Of a DNA stretch of 64,000 nt, positions 8,613 through 17,825 are shown in pieces. This stretch comes from an uncultured bacterium (GTDB lineage Bacteria; Cyanobacteriota; Vampirovibrionia; Gastranaerophilales; Gastranaerophilaceae): contig CACZSN010000014.1 of NCBI GenBank assembly GCA_902783835.1, positions 1 to 64,000 of the forward strand. The letters are read 5' to 3'. The notes under the pieces were generated by a model. The model saw nothing but the letters and a program-made list of their open reading frames with translations, was not told the origin of the DNA and searched no databases. How positions within the stretch are numbered: the first letter of the stretch is position 1; each line of letters opens with the position of its first letter. The position numbers and the translations under genes are program-made.

Positions 8613-9416
8613 ATGTGGGAATACACGGATAAAGTAACAGATTTATATAAAAACCCGAAAAATGCGGGAATGATTGACGATGCGGATGCCGTTGGCGAAG
8701 CGGGTTCGTTAACTTGCGGAGATATGTTAAAACTTTATTTGAAGGTTGATGAAAACGGAATTATTACGGATGCAAAATTTCAAACCTTCGGTTGCGGTTC
8801 TGCAGTTGCAAGTTCGAGCATTTTGACGGAAATGATTATCGGCATGCACATTGACGAAGCAAGAAAGATTACAAATAAGGATATCGTTGATGAATTAGGC
8901 GGTTTACCTCCCGCAAAGATGCACTGCTCGGTAATGGGTCATGAAGCACTTGAAGCAGCGATTGCTGATTATTACGGTGAAACTTGCGTTGCAGAAAAGA
9001 AAGAAAAAATCGTTTGCCAATGTTTCAACGTAACAGAAGATACTATTAAGGAACAAATCAGAACGAACAACTTAAAAACAGTTGAAGAAGTTACTGAATT
9101 CACAAAAGCAGGCGGTGGATGCGGACATTGTAAATCAGCAATTGAAGCGATTTTGAAGGAAATCAGAAGCGAAAAACCTGCACTTACAAAAACGCAAGAA
9201 ATTTTGAAAGTCAGCAAAGTTATCGAAAAATACGTTGCACCGGAACTCAGAAAAGACAATGGCGACGTTGAACTTGTTGATATCGACGGAAACAAAATTT
9301 ACATCAAATTCGCAGGCAAATGCAGTGCTTGCCAAAAGTCACAATTAACAAAGAATTATGTTGAAAAAATTCTCAAAAAACATATTTCTGAAGATATTGA
9401 GGTTATATTAGTATAA
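8613..9416 (+). CDS. nifU: Fe-S cluster scaffold NifU (three-domain)
   Basis: NifU assembles Fe-S clusters from sulfur supplied by NifS. All three classical domains are present: an IscU-like scaffold (residues 1-125) with Cys35, Cys61 and Cys105; a central Bfd-like [2Fe-2S] domain (about 133-180) with CQC and CGHC; and a C-terminal Nfu domain (about 190-267) with the CSAC pair. At 267 aa it is slightly short but complete. A GGAGAA ribosome site precedes the ATG. nifS starts one base after the stop. No nitrogenase genes are visible, so this pair probably serves general Fe-S supply in an anaerobe. Confidence 0.96.
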   Translation: MWEYTDKVTDLYKNPKNAGMIDDADAVGEAGSLTCGDMLKLYLKVDENGIITDAKFQTFGCGSAVASSSILTEMIIGMHIDEARKITNKDIVDELGGLPPAKMHCSVMGHEALEAAIADYYGETCVAEKKEKIVCQCFNVTEDTIKEQIRTNNLKTVEEVTEFTKAGGGCGHCKSAIEAILKEIRSEKPALTKTQEILKVSKVIEKYVAPELRKDNGDVELVDIDGNKIYIKFAGKCSACQKSQLTKNYVEKILKKHISEDIEVILV

Positions 9417-9417
9417 A

Positions 9418-10626
9418 ATGGCAGACAGATTAATTTATTTGGATAACAATGCAACGACAAAGGTCGATGAAAAAGTCCTCGAAGAAATGTTGCCCTATTT
9501 TTCCGAAAATTACGCAAACCCTGGTGGGATGTATGATTTTGCGGGAAAAGTAGGAAGAAAAATTGCAGATGCAAGAGAAGCCGTAAAAGAATTTATGGGA
9601 GCAAATGACCAGAAGGAAATTTACTTCACAGGTTCAGGCTCGGAAGGTGCAAACACGGCTATTCGTGGAGTCGTCAACCAAGGTTACGGCAAAAAACACA
9701 TTATCACGACAAAGGTCGAACACCCTTGTGTTTTGAACACATACAAAGACCTTGAAAAACAAGGACACAAGGTGACTTACCTCGGAGTTGACGCTGACGG
9801 AAACTTAAATATGAAAGAATTAGAAGAATCTATCCGTCCCGAAACGGCATTGGTTTCTTTGATGGCGGCAAATAACGAAACGGGTATTATTTTCCCGTAC
9901 GAAAAAGTTGCTGAAATAGTTAAGCAAAAAAATCCTGACACAAAAGTTTTTGTTGACGCTGTTCAGGCTGCCGGCAAAATAAAAATGGATTTTAAAAACA
10001 CAAAAGTAGACTTTGCTTCTATATCAGGACACAAATTCCACGCACCGAAAGGTATCGGAGCTTTGTATGTCAAAGCGGGAACTTCGTTTGCACCGTTAAT
10101 TACAGGCGGTCATCAGGAACGTGGAAAACGTGCGGGCACAGAAAATACAGCAAGCATTATTGCTATCGGTAAAGCAGCCGAATTGGCTTATGATTCACTC
10201 GGCGAAGAACTTACGAGAGTAAAAAAATTGCGTGATAAATTAGAAAGAAATATTTTGCACAATATTTTCAACGCAAGATTGAACTCCTCGACAGGAAACA
10301 GAGTTCCGAACACAACAAACATCGGCTTTGAATATATCGAAGGTGAATTGATTTTGTTGTACCTCAATGAACTCGGCATTTGTGCAAGTTCAGGCAGTGC
10401 TTGCACATCGGGAAGTTTAGACCCGAGCCATGTTTTACGTGCGATGGGTGTACCGTTCACGGCACTTCACGGCAGTATCAGATTGAGTTTGAGCAGATTT
10501 ACGACGGAAGAGGAAATCGACTTCGCTTGCGAAAAATTCCCCGAAGTTATCAAAAAAATCAACAAACTTTCTCCGTTCCAAAAAGAACTTGCGGAACTCG
10601 AATCAATCAGAAGTCACCAAAATTAA
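9418..10626 (+). CDS. nifS: Cysteine desulfurase NifS
   Basis: A PLP-dependent desulfurase that takes sulfur from cysteine and passes it to NifU. The N terminus has YLDNNATTKVDE. The PLP lysine is in SGHKFHAPKG, and the persulfide cysteine is in SSGSACTSGSLDPSHVL, giving the short active-site loop of the NifS/IscS group. At 402 aa it has normal length, with a short helical C-terminal extension. The ATG lies one base after the nifU stop, so translation is coupled. A strong terminator follows at 10642-10668. Confidence 0.97.
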   Translation: MADRLIYLDNNATTKVDEKVLEEMLPYFSENYANPGGMYDFAGKVGRKIADAREAVKEFMGANDQKEIYFTGSGSEGANTAIRGVVNQGYGKKHIITTKVEHPCVLNTYKDLEKQGHKVTYLGVDADGNLNMKELEESIRPETALVSLMAANNETGIIFPYEKVAEIVKQKNPDTKVFVDAVQAAGKIKMDFKNTKVDFASISGHKFHAPKGIGALYVKAGTSFAPLITGGHQERGKRAGTENTASIIAIGKAAELAYDSLGEELTRVKKLRDKLERNILHNIFNARLNSSTGNRVPNTTNIGFEYIEGELILLYLNELGICASSGSACTSGSLDPSHVLRAMGVPFTALHGSIRLSLSRFTTEEEIDFACEKFPEVIKKINKLSPFQKELAELESIRSHQN

Positions 10627-10641
10627 TTCAAAAAATAAAAC

Positions 10642-10668
10642 AAAAGCCCTCTGTTGAGGGCTTTTTTT
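10642..10668. terminator. Terminator after nifUS
   Basis: AAAAGCCCTC (10642-10651) pairs perfectly with GAGGGCTTTT (10656-10665) around a TGTT loop, followed by more T. The flanking A-run lets it also serve the convergent minus-strand gene ending at 10682. Confidence 0.9.
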
Positions 10669-10681
10669 AGTACGATAGAGA

Positions 10682-11605
10682 TTAGATAGAAAAATTTTTT
10701 GTAACGGAAAAATCATCTTTGTTATGATATTTTTCGACAGGTTGTTTGGGCATTTTTTGCGAGGATTTTTTGATTTTTTCCGGTTTAGGTTCTTTTTGAG
10801 TTTTTGAAAAAATATTTTTGACCTCAAGATTTTCAAAAAATTTCGGTACTTCAGCCATTAAAAATAAAATTCCAAAAACCGAAATACAAAAAATCACGAT
10901 AACGGTCAAAACTCTCTGCATGAAAGTTTTTTGAGGTTTTTCGTTAAAATCATCTGATTTTTCTCGGGATTTCTTATGTTTTTTATGATTTTTATGATTT
11001 TTTGATGATTTTTGCTCAAAATTGTTCGATGATGAAGATTTTTTGTGTTTTTTCGAAAAATCTTCATCATTTTTTTCTTCAATGTCGTTCAAAAACTCTT
11101 CGTCATCATCGGGCAGATTTTCATTCCGCTCAAGTTCGGTTCGATATTGTGCTTGAAGGTTCTGATTTTTTTCACCCAAAACAAGAAGTTTTTCATCAAA
11201 AATAAGCCTGTTTAGCGTATCATCATTTGTTTTTGAGTATGCAAAATTTATGCAGGCTTCAAAAGCATGTTCAAGACAATCGAGTGCGACTTCGCCGCTA
11301 TTTTCGATTTTTTCACCGTGAGTTGCGAGGTTGCCCTGTTTCTTCAAAAAATACATATCGCTTATAAATTCTTGTTCACGCATAGTATTTTTCGAGACGG
11401 TTTTTAACTTGTATAGCATATCATCGAAACTATCTTCAACGGTGGCGGAATTGCCCAAAACGTTCCTGATTATCCGTTCCGCAAGTTTTCTTGTTTGAGT
11501 GATACATTGTTCAAAATACTCGTCACGAAAGAGTTTCTCGGCCGTTTTTGCGAGATTAAAAATTTCGTTATCAACTTTTTGAAGAAAATCAAAATTGCTG
11601 CTCAT
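10682..11605 (-). CDS. DUF4145-like domain protein with one membrane segment
   Basis: A 307-aa protein in three parts. Residues ~1-150 form a helical domain resembling DUF4145/HsdR-N-like helices (an Arg-Lys-x-x-Glu segment, then KKQGNLATHGEK, the typical GN-x-x-H element). Residues ~150-230 are a highly charged Asp/Glu-, then Lys/His-rich linker (KNHKNHKKHKKSREK). A single hydrophobic helix (about 232-252, VLTVIVIFCISVFGILFLM) is followed by a Lys-rich tail. It has no signal peptide. Similar N domains occur in restriction enzymes, but no nuclease or ATPase is attached here. Function unknown; probably membrane-anchored. Confidence 0.65.
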   Translation of the reverse strand: MSSNFDFLQKVDNEIFNLAKTAEKLFRDEYFEQCITQTRKLAERIIRNVLGNSATVEDSFDDMLYKLKTVSKNTMREQEFISDMYFLKKQGNLATHGEKIENSGEVALDCLEHAFEACINFAYSKTNDDTLNRLIFDEKLLVLGEKNQNLQAQYRTELERNENLPDDDEEFLNDIEEKNDEDFSKKHKKSSSSNNFEQKSSKNHKNHKKHKKSREKSDDFNEKPQKTFMQRVLTVIVIFCISVFGILFLMAEVPKFFENLEVKNIFSKTQKEPKPEKIKKSSQKMPKQPVEKYHNKDDFSVTKNFSI

Positions 11606-11723
11606 AGAAAAATTTTAGCAATAACATTTGAAAAATACATACTACACAATCAGTAGAAAGACTGTGAAAAAATCTGAGAATATGTTAAAATAAAGCGTGG
11701 TTGTTAAAAAAGAAGGGATATTT

Positions 11724-12614
11724 ATGGGCAAACTGAATTTTAAGGTTGATAAAAACAAGTGTATTGGTTGCGGTCGTTGCATTTCAGACTGTTCGTGCGA
11801 TGTTTTGGAACGTGATGAAAACGGTTTGCCAAAAGTAGTTGACGATGCAGAAGAAAGATGTATGAAATGCCAACACTGTTTTGCAATTTGCCCGACAGGA
11901 GCGATTTCGATTTTCGGGAAAAATCCGGATAAATCTTTAAAAACCTTCAAAATTCAATCACCGGAAGCGGTTTTGAACCTTATGCAGTCAAGAAAAAGCA
12001 TAAGAAAATTCAAACAAGAAAATTTGAACAGAAATACATTGAATGAGTTAAAAAATATGCTTCCTTGGATTCCGACAGGTTGCAACAATCATTCGCTTGC
12101 ATTCACATTCATTGAAGATATTGAATCAATGAAAAAATTTAAAAATGAAACTTACAAAAAAATTGCGGAAATGATTAATGAAAATCCAAATACGGAAACC
12201 GCACAACAGATGAAAGTTTTGCTCGACTCTTATAATTCAGGAAGGGACAGGGTTTTCAGAAATGCTCCTCACGCACTTATTGTTTCATCACCGGTTGATG
12301 CACCTTGTGCGGACATTGACCCTGTAATTGCATTAAGTTATTTTGAACTTTACGCTCAATCGTTAGGCGTCGGAACGCTTTGGTGCGGTCTGCTTTACAG
12401 ATGCTGGAAATCTACCCCCGCAATCGTTGATGAATTAAAACTTCCAAACGGCTATAAACCTGTATATGCTATGCTTTTCGGTGTTCCGGATGTTAAATAC
12501 GAAAGAATTACTCAACCTGAAAAATACAAAATTATGAGTTACGGAACAGTTTTTACAAAATTAAAATCCTTCGTAAAAGATTGCGAAAAATCATTAATAA
12601 ATTTTGTAAAATAA
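11724..12614 (+). CDS. Ferredoxin-nitroreductase fusion
   Basis: A 296-aa redox enzyme with an N-terminal 2[4Fe-4S] ferredoxin domain (CIGCGRCISDC and CMKCQHCFAICP) joined to an FMN nitroreductase domain (RKSIRKFKQENL, then GTLWCGLLYR near the C terminus). Such fusions reduce quinone-like or nitro substrates with electrons from clusters and are common in anaerobes. The frame is open from a GTG at 11697, but the ATG at 11724 has an AGAAGGGA ribosome site and starts next to the ferredoxin fold. The next gene is the flavodiiron protein, 72 bp on, so the two may share a redox defence role. Confidence 0.9.
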   Translation: MGKLNFKVDKNKCIGCGRCISDCSCDVLERDENGLPKVVDDAEERCMKCQHCFAICPTGAISIFGKNPDKSLKTFKIQSPEAVLNLMQSRKSIRKFKQENLNRNTLNELKNMLPWIPTGCNNHSLAFTFIEDIESMKKFKNETYKKIAEMINENPNTETAQQMKVLLDSYNSGRDRVFRNAPHALIVSSPVDAPCADIDPVIALSYFELYAQSLGVGTLWCGLLYRCWKSTPAIVDELKLPNGYKPVYAMLFGVPDVKYERITQPEKYKIMSYGTVFTKLKSFVKDCEKSLINFVK

Positions 12615-12686
12615 CCAAAATGAGCAGTTATTTATCTCTTGTGTTTGTGAAAAAATAGTTTTGAAACACTAACGAAAGAGGTAGCT

Positions 12687-14501
12687 ATGCACTGCACTAA
12701 AAAAATTAACGAAGATATAACTTGGGTAGGCGGAAACGACAGACGACTCGCGTTGTTTGAAAATGTCTATCCGATTGAACGCGGAACTTCTTATAACTCA
12801 TATTTGGTCAAGGACGAAAAAACCGTCTTGATTGATACGGTGGACAAAAATGTTTCAATGCAATTTTTTGAAAACCTTGAATATGCACTCGACGGAAGAA
12901 AATTGGATTACATCATCGTAAATCACATGGAACCCGACCACTCTGCAACCTTGCAGGAACTCGTTTTGAGACACCCTGAAGTTACAGTGGTCTGCAACAA
13001 AAAAACCGTCGTGATGATTAAACAATTTTTCAATTTCGACATCGATTCAAGAGTTCAACTCGTCGTCGAAAACGATACCTTGAACACCGGTAAACACACG
13101 TTTACATTCGTCTTCGCCCCTATGGTACATTGGCCGGAAGTTATGGTTACATACGATGTAACGGACAAAATTTTGTTCTCGGCAGATGCTTTCGGAACTT
13201 TCGGAACATTAGACGGAATTATTTTTGCGGACGAAGTTGATTTCGAAAGAGATTGGCTCGACGATGCAAGACGTTATTACACAAATATCGTCGGAAAATA
13301 CGGCCCACAAGTTCAAAATCTTCTTAAAAAAGCCTCAAACATTGATATCAAAATGATTTGCCCGCTTCACGGACCGGTTTGGAGAAAAAATCTTAATTGG
13401 TTTATCGACAAATATCAAAAATGGAGCACTTATACACCGGAAATTGATTCCGTATTGATTTTATCGGGTTCGGTATACGGACATACGGAAAATGCCGCAG
13501 AAGTACTTGCATCAAGACTTTGCGACTTAGGCATAGAAGGTGTAAAAATTTATGATGTATCAAAAACACATCCATCATACATTGTTGCAGATGCTTTCAA
13601 ATACAGTCATATCGTAATCGCAGCCGCTACATACAATGCTGGCATTTTTACTCCGATGGAAACAGTTCTTACGGATTTAAAAGTTCATAACCTCAAAAAC
13701 AGAACTATCGGTTTGATGTATAACGGTTCTTGGGTTCCCGTTACGGAAAAAGTTTTCACTAATATTTTCGAAACAATGAACGGCATAACAATGCTTGAAA
13801 ATTCCGTAAAAATCATGTCAACCTTGAAATCACATCAAGAAGAAGAAATTAACGCATTAGCTCAAGAAATCAGAAACTCTATTCCTGAGAAGAAAACAGA
13901 AACAAATGCGATGTTCAAAATCAACTACGGTTTGTACCTTTTGTCAGCAAAAGACGAAAACAAAGATAACGCCTGCATTATCAATGCGGTTAACCAAATT
14001 ACGGACAATCCGAAAAGAATTGCTATTGCCGTAAATAAACGTAACTTGACCCACGATATGGTTCTTAAAACAGGTAAATTCAGCATTTCCGTTTTGACAG
14101 AAGAAACACCGTTCTCGATTTTCTCAAAATTTGGCTACCACAGCGGAAAAGATGTTGAAAAATTTGCAGACATAAAAGACATCGAAAGATGTTCAAACGG
14201 CACGGCATACTTGCCCGAATATTCAAATGCAATAATTTGTGCAAAAGTAGTCAACACACAAGACTACGACACACACACATTGTTCGTCGGAGAAGTTGAA
14301 TCATCGGAAGTCCTCTCGGACACTCCGTCTTTGACATATGCATACTATTTGGACAATATCAGAAAAAAAACCGCAACGACAAAGAAAAAAGGATTTAAAT
14401 GTAAGATTTGCGGATACGTATACGAAGGAGAAACTTTACCCGCAGACTATGTTTGTCCCGTATGCAAACACGGTGCAATTGATTTTGAACCGATTGTTTA
14501 A
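12687..14501 (+). CDS. Flavodiiron protein with flavin reductase and rubredoxin domains
   Basis: A 604-aa oxygen and/or NO reductase. The metallo-beta-lactamase-like diiron domain (1-250) has H80-x-E82-x-D84-H85, a later His in APMVHWPE, Asp in SADAFGTFG and His in CPLHGPVW, so the diiron site is complete. A flavodoxin domain (~254-395) starts SGSVYGHTENAAEV. A flavin-reductase-like domain (~405-550) follows, and a C-terminal rubredoxin has Cys572, Cys575, Cys590 and Cys593. Combining both a flavin reductase and a rubredoxin on one chain lets it pass NAD(P)H electrons internally. A GAGGTAGC ribosome site precedes the ATG. It probably scavenges oxygen in the cytoplasm of this anaerobe. Confidence 0.94.
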   Translation: MHCTKKINEDITWVGGNDRRLALFENVYPIERGTSYNSYLVKDEKTVLIDTVDKNVSMQFFENLEYALDGRKLDYIIVNHMEPDHSATLQELVLRHPEVTVVCNKKTVVMIKQFFNFDIDSRVQLVVENDTLNTGKHTFTFVFAPMVHWPEVMVTYDVTDKILFSADAFGTFGTLDGIIFADEVDFERDWLDDARRYYTNIVGKYGPQVQNLLKKASNIDIKMICPLHGPVWRKNLNWFIDKYQKWSTYTPEIDSVLILSGSVYGHTENAAEVLASRLCDLGIEGVKIYDVSKTHPSYIVADAFKYSHIVIAAATYNAGIFTPMETVLTDLKVHNLKNRTIGLMYNGSWVPVTEKVFTNIFETMNGITMLENSVKIMSTLKSHQEEEINALAQEIRNSIPEKKTETNAMFKINYGLYLLSAKDENKDNACIINAVNQITDNPKRIAIAVNKRNLTHDMVLKTGKFSISVLTEETPFSIFSKFGYHSGKDVEKFADIKDIERCSNGTAYLPEYSNAIICAKVVNTQDYDTHTLFVGEVESSEVLSDTPSLTYAYYLDNIRKKTATTKKKGFKCKICGYVYEGETLPADYVCPVCKHGAIDFEPIV

Positions 14502-14520
14502 GAAAAAATCGATTTGCAGC

Positions 14521-14552
14521 AAAAAGGTTGAGCATCATCTCAACCTTTTTTT
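14521..14552 (+). terminator. Terminator after the flavodiiron gene
   Basis: AAAAAGGTTGAG (14521-14532) pairs perfectly with CTCAACCTTTTT (14539-14550) around CATCAT, followed by T. Confidence 0.9.
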
Positions 14553-14606
14553 ATTTTTTGAAATAAAAATAAGACCCGCCAATCGAGCAGGTCTTAAAAA
14601 GATTTA

Positions 14607-15338
14607 TTATTTTGCAAGTTCTAAATTATCAGAAAGCTGAATAAGAAGTTTATCACCTGCTTTTGCTTTGTAGTGTAAACCTGGAGTACAGTAACCTGCG
14701 ATTGCACCGACAGCGATACCAATCGGCAATCCGATTGCCAAACCGCCCACAACAACAGCACCTGCAGCTACACCAATTCCGCAACCCGCACCAGTTGCCA
14801 CCGCACCGGCTCCGAGAGTCGTACCCAAACCTTTACCCAAAGCATTCAATTTTCCTCTTGAAAGGTAAGTTTTATTTGAATAAACTTTTGCATCAAACGG
14901 AATTGATGAACCGTCCGGCAAAATAACCTTATCAAAAGTCATTGTAACCTTTCCGCTTCGATTGAAAGATTTAGGCTGAATAACTTCCGTGATTTCCGCC
15001 TGAACCATTGAACCGTCAGGCAACAAGGCCGTACCTTCTTCCGTTTGCAAACCGCCCGTAATCAAAAAATCAACCTTATCACCGACTTTACAATTTTTTG
15101 TCGAAAAATCTCTTGCAAAAGAAACCTCAATAATATTATACTGAACAACTGTATTTAACGTAGGTGTCGTAACTACAATATTTGTCGGAGCTTTTTTCTT
15201 TGCAACCGCTTTTGTAACTTTCAAATGTTCCGTTTTCGAAGATTTTTTATAAACCGCTGATTGCTCATTAGCAAAAACCATTCCGCAATTTGTTAACACA
15301 AAAAGACCCAATAAAAATGCACTGATTTGTTTTTTCAT
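14607..15338 (-). CDS. Exported protein with glycine-zipper segment
   Basis: This 243-aa protein has a clear signal peptide (Lys-Lys start, hydrophobic core, cut near VFANEQ). Residues ~60-175 are beta-rich (VGDKVDFLITGG, LPDGSMVQAEITEV, KVTMTFDKVILPDGSSIPF). A Gly/Ala-rich hydrophobic segment with glycine-zipper character (about 180-225) follows, and it ends KAGDKLLIQLSDNLELAK. The same order of elements appears in the C-terminal third of the SLH protein at 27896, so this is a shared export-associated module. It is probably periplasmic or outer-membrane associated. Function unknown. The AAGGAGT ribosome site supports the start. Confidence 0.75.
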   Translation of the reverse strand: MKKQISAFLLGLFVLTNCGMVFANEQSAVYKKSSKTEHLKVTKAVAKKKAPTNIVVTTPTLNTVVQYNIIEVSFARDFSTKNCKVGDKVDFLITGGLQTEEGTALLPDGSMVQAEITEVIQPKSFNRSGKVTMTFDKVILPDGSSIPFDAKVYSNKTYLSRGKLNALGKGLGTTLGAGAVATGAGCGIGVAAGAVVVGGLAIGLPIGIAVGAIAGYCTPGLHYKAKAGDKLLIQLSDNLELAK

Positions 15339-15466
15339 AACTACTCCTTCTTTCCCACAATTCTACCATATTTCACAAAAAAATAAAGATAACGTACTTG
15401 TTGACTAATCAAAAAATAGAATATTCGGATTATTTACTTTTCAGGCAAAATTATTATTATGTTAGT

Positions 15467-16042
15467 ATGAAGAAAATTTTGTTATTAACAGTTTCAATAT
15501 ATTTGACACTTGCCCCCTGTTTTGCGGAAGGCGGGCTTGAAGATATTGATATGACTGATTATTCTCATACTACGCAAAATTTAAAATATTTTTCCGAAAA
15601 AGAATATCAAAATGCAATAAATCAGTACAAAAACCACGGACAAAAACCCAAAAAACAAAAAGCAAAAGATAAAAAAGTTACGACTTCTGTTGACATTGAA
15701 AACGGAGATATAAGCAAAAACCCAGAATTCAGTGCACTTCAAGACATTGTAAACCACAAGGGGACAATTATGATTCCAACTTATTGCATTACGGATGCAG
15801 GAGAGGAGATTGCTCCCGGTCACTACACAATGGAATACATAGTTGATTCAACAGGAACAGATTGGCTTGTTCTCTCTCAAGGTTCACATCAGGTTGCAAA
15901 AATTGCACCACACCAATCGGATGCCGCTGAAGATGAAACAACAATTAATTATGCATATGCGGTAGGAAAAAATAACCGTATTACGCTTCTTTACGGAAAT
16001 ATGGATATCGCCGTCGAAGCTACTTTGTACGTTGAAGAATAG
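15467..16042 (+). CDS. Exported protein of unknown function
   Basis: A 191-aa protein with a signal peptide (MKKILLLTVSIYLTLAPCFAEG). A Lys-rich linker (about 50-70, QKPKKQKAKDKK) leads to a compact, mostly beta C-terminal domain. The frame is open from a TTG at 15398, but the ATG at 15467 begins the signal peptide. No ribosome site precedes it. A TATTAT box lies only 7-8 bp upstream, so the mRNA may be nearly leaderless. The 3' end overlaps the convergent membrane gene by 23 bp. I do not recognise the family. Confidence 0.65.
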   Translation: MKKILLLTVSIYLTLAPCFAEGGLEDIDMTDYSHTTQNLKYFSEKEYQNAINQYKNHGQKPKKQKAKDKKVTTSVDIENGDISKNPEFSALQDIVNHKGTIMIPTYCITDAGEEIAPGHYTMEYIVDSTGTDWLVLSQGSHQVAKIAPHQSDAAEDETTINYAYAVGKNNRITLLYGNMDIAVEATLYVEE

Positions 16043-17825
16043 TTTGCTTTTTTTTCCAAACAACTAACTTACAATATTGAGAACTGAAAGTTTCAATTCT
16101 ATCATAATTTCTTTCAATGTAATTATTTAAATTTTTTCCGTAATCAATGCCGAAAAAGCCTACATACGGGTAATAATTATCAGTCACAAAGAAATAATCA
16201 ATAGGATTTTTTTCAAAATACTCAATGATTTTTTCCTCTCCCTCAGCTTCTATCATATGAGGAATTAATGCGTAATGTTTTAAATCAAGTGATTTTCCTG
16301 TAAACCAATTAAAAATTAATCCTTCATTTACAACAATCACTTTCGAACCGTCCGGAACGGATTTATCAAGATAATTAACAGCATCGGAAATAACGGAAGC
16401 TTTCTTTTCGGGAAGATAAATAATTCCCTTTTCTGTCTGAATTTTTTCCGTGAAATTCTCCAATTCCGATAAATAATTTACTGAAATCGAACAACAAAAT
16501 AACAGAAATGAAAAAATGAAGATTTTTTTAAGAAAAATTTTGTCGAAAAAATTGATATATTCAGGCAAAAGTTCAACAAACAAAAGCATAAATGCAATAA
16601 AATAAGGAATTATCGTAAAATTCCCCACCGAAGATAATTTGACTTCCGCAAAACTTCTAAACATCAACAACAACCCCGTCAAAGCAAGCATCACAAAAAT
16701 CTTTTCACTCTCGGTGAAATTTTCTTTTCTTATTTTTCGGACAGCAAAAATCCCAAAAGCAGAAAACCACACTAAATACGGAACAAATACAAGATTTTTA
16801 TTTGTTCCGACAGCTTGAAATGCTTCAAACGAAAACAAAGAAAAACAGGGGACGCAAACAAAATAAACAAATACAATTAACAAAATAAATTGCAAAATTT
16901 TGTTTTTGAAAACTTTCGGAATAAACGTGAAGAACAAGAAAAAAAGAGCGGTAAAACTACCAAAAGTTTTAAAAAATATTTTTAAAGAAGAAAAAATATT
17001 TTCTGCAACATCAGCAGTAATAACTTGGGGTAATGAATTTCTGTTAAAATCAATAACAGACGGAGCTTTTGAAAAATCGATAAGGAAATTAATCCAATTG
17101 CAAAAATCAAAAATTGAGCCTCCGCACAATAGCCATCCCGCAAAACTCAATATACCCGGTAATATCATTAATCCGAAAAAGGTACAAAAATCCTTAAATG
17201 AACGGCTTTTTATCGCCTCAAAAACAGGAATTATACAAACCATAAGGAAATCCCATTTAAAAGCAAGAGAAATGCCTGTCAATAAAGAAATTATACACAT
17301 TCTTTCAAAAAATTTTTGAGGATTATCCTTTGCATCTTTTTTTGATATTAAATACAAACAAATTGAAAAAAATGCAAACGTAAAAGCATACAAAAATGAA
17401 TAAGAATACGGGAAAATCCACGATGACAAATTATTCACACTAATCCTGAAAGTAAATAGCCCCATCGCACACAATGTAACAATAAATGCCGTAAAATCAG
17501 AAAAATATACCCTTAAAGTTTTATTCATTGTATACAAAATTGCCAAGCCGCAAACTATTCCGCACCCGTATAATACGGAAAGTTTGCACCCGAAAATTTT
17601 AAATAATATCGAATTTATTTGATACGCAAACGGAGGATATAAATTCAAAATATCCCGATAAAGAATTTTTCCCCCCAACATAGCTTGAGGAATAACAGCT
17701 TCCCGAAAACAATCATAAAAAACATGCCCGTGTTTTCCCCACGTAAAAGCAGCAAACACAATATATAACACTAATAGTGTTATTAAATAAATGTAATTTT
17801 TATAATTTTTTAAAAATTTTATCAT
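16020..17825 (-). CDS. Polytopic membrane protein, GT-C glycosyltransferase-like (copy 2)
   Basis: A 601-aa inner-membrane protein with roughly 10-12 hydrophobic helices. An early periplasmic loop contains Asp-x-x-Arg-Glu and LYRDILNLYPPFAY, which resembles PMT/ArnT-like GT-C enzymes that use polyprenyl-phosphate sugars. The C terminus is a soluble periplasmic domain with FFVTDNYYPYVGFFGIDYG. It is a clear paralogue of the gene just upstream. The ATG follows that gene's TAG with no gap, so the pair is coupled. An ATAACACTA-A-TAGTGTTAT palindrome is embedded in its fifteenth to twenty-first codons. Acceptor and donor are unknown. Confidence 0.78.
   Translation of the reverse strand: MIKFLKNYKNYIYLITLLVLYIVFAAFTWGKHGHVFYDCFREAVIPQAMLGGKILYRDILNLYPPFAYQINSILFKIFGCKLSVLYGCGIVCGLAILYTMNKTLRVYFSDFTAFIVTLCAMGLFTFRISVNNLSSWIFPYSYSFLYAFTFAFFSICLYLISKKDAKDNPQKFFERMCIISLLTGISLAFKWDFLMVCIIPVFEAIKSRSFKDFCTFFGLMILPGILSFAGWLLCGGSIFDFCNWINFLIDFSKAPSVIDFNRNSLPQVITADVAENIFSSLKIFFKTFGSFTALFFLFFTFIPKVFKNKILQFILLIVFVYFVCVPCFSLFSFEAFQAVGTNKNLVFVPYLVWFSAFGIFAVRKIRKENFTESEKIFVMLALTGLLLMFRSFAEVKLSSVGNFTIIPYFIAFMLLFVELLPEYINFFDKIFLKKIFIFSFLLFCCSISVNYLSELENFTEKIQTEKGIIYLPEKKASVISDAVNYLDKSVPDGSKVIVVNEGLIFNWFTGKSLDLKHYALIPHMIEAEGEEKIIEYFEKNPIDYFFVTDNYYPYVGFFGIDYGKNLNNYIERNYDRIETFSSQYCKLVVWKKKQTILQRTK

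Noticed and set aside
8613-10626. NifU and NifS as evidence of nitrogen fixation.
   Set aside because: No nif structural or regulatory genes are present; the pair serves general Fe-S assembly in many anaerobes.
11002-11205. Plus-strand frame over the Lys/His-rich linker of the DUF4145-like gene.
   Set aside because: It arises from the low-complexity AAA/GAT codons of the minus-strand gene.
15400-15430. TTGACT near 15401 as the -35 of the exported protein gene.
   Set aside because: No -10 lies at acceptable spacing; the TATTAT near the ATG is a better candidate.
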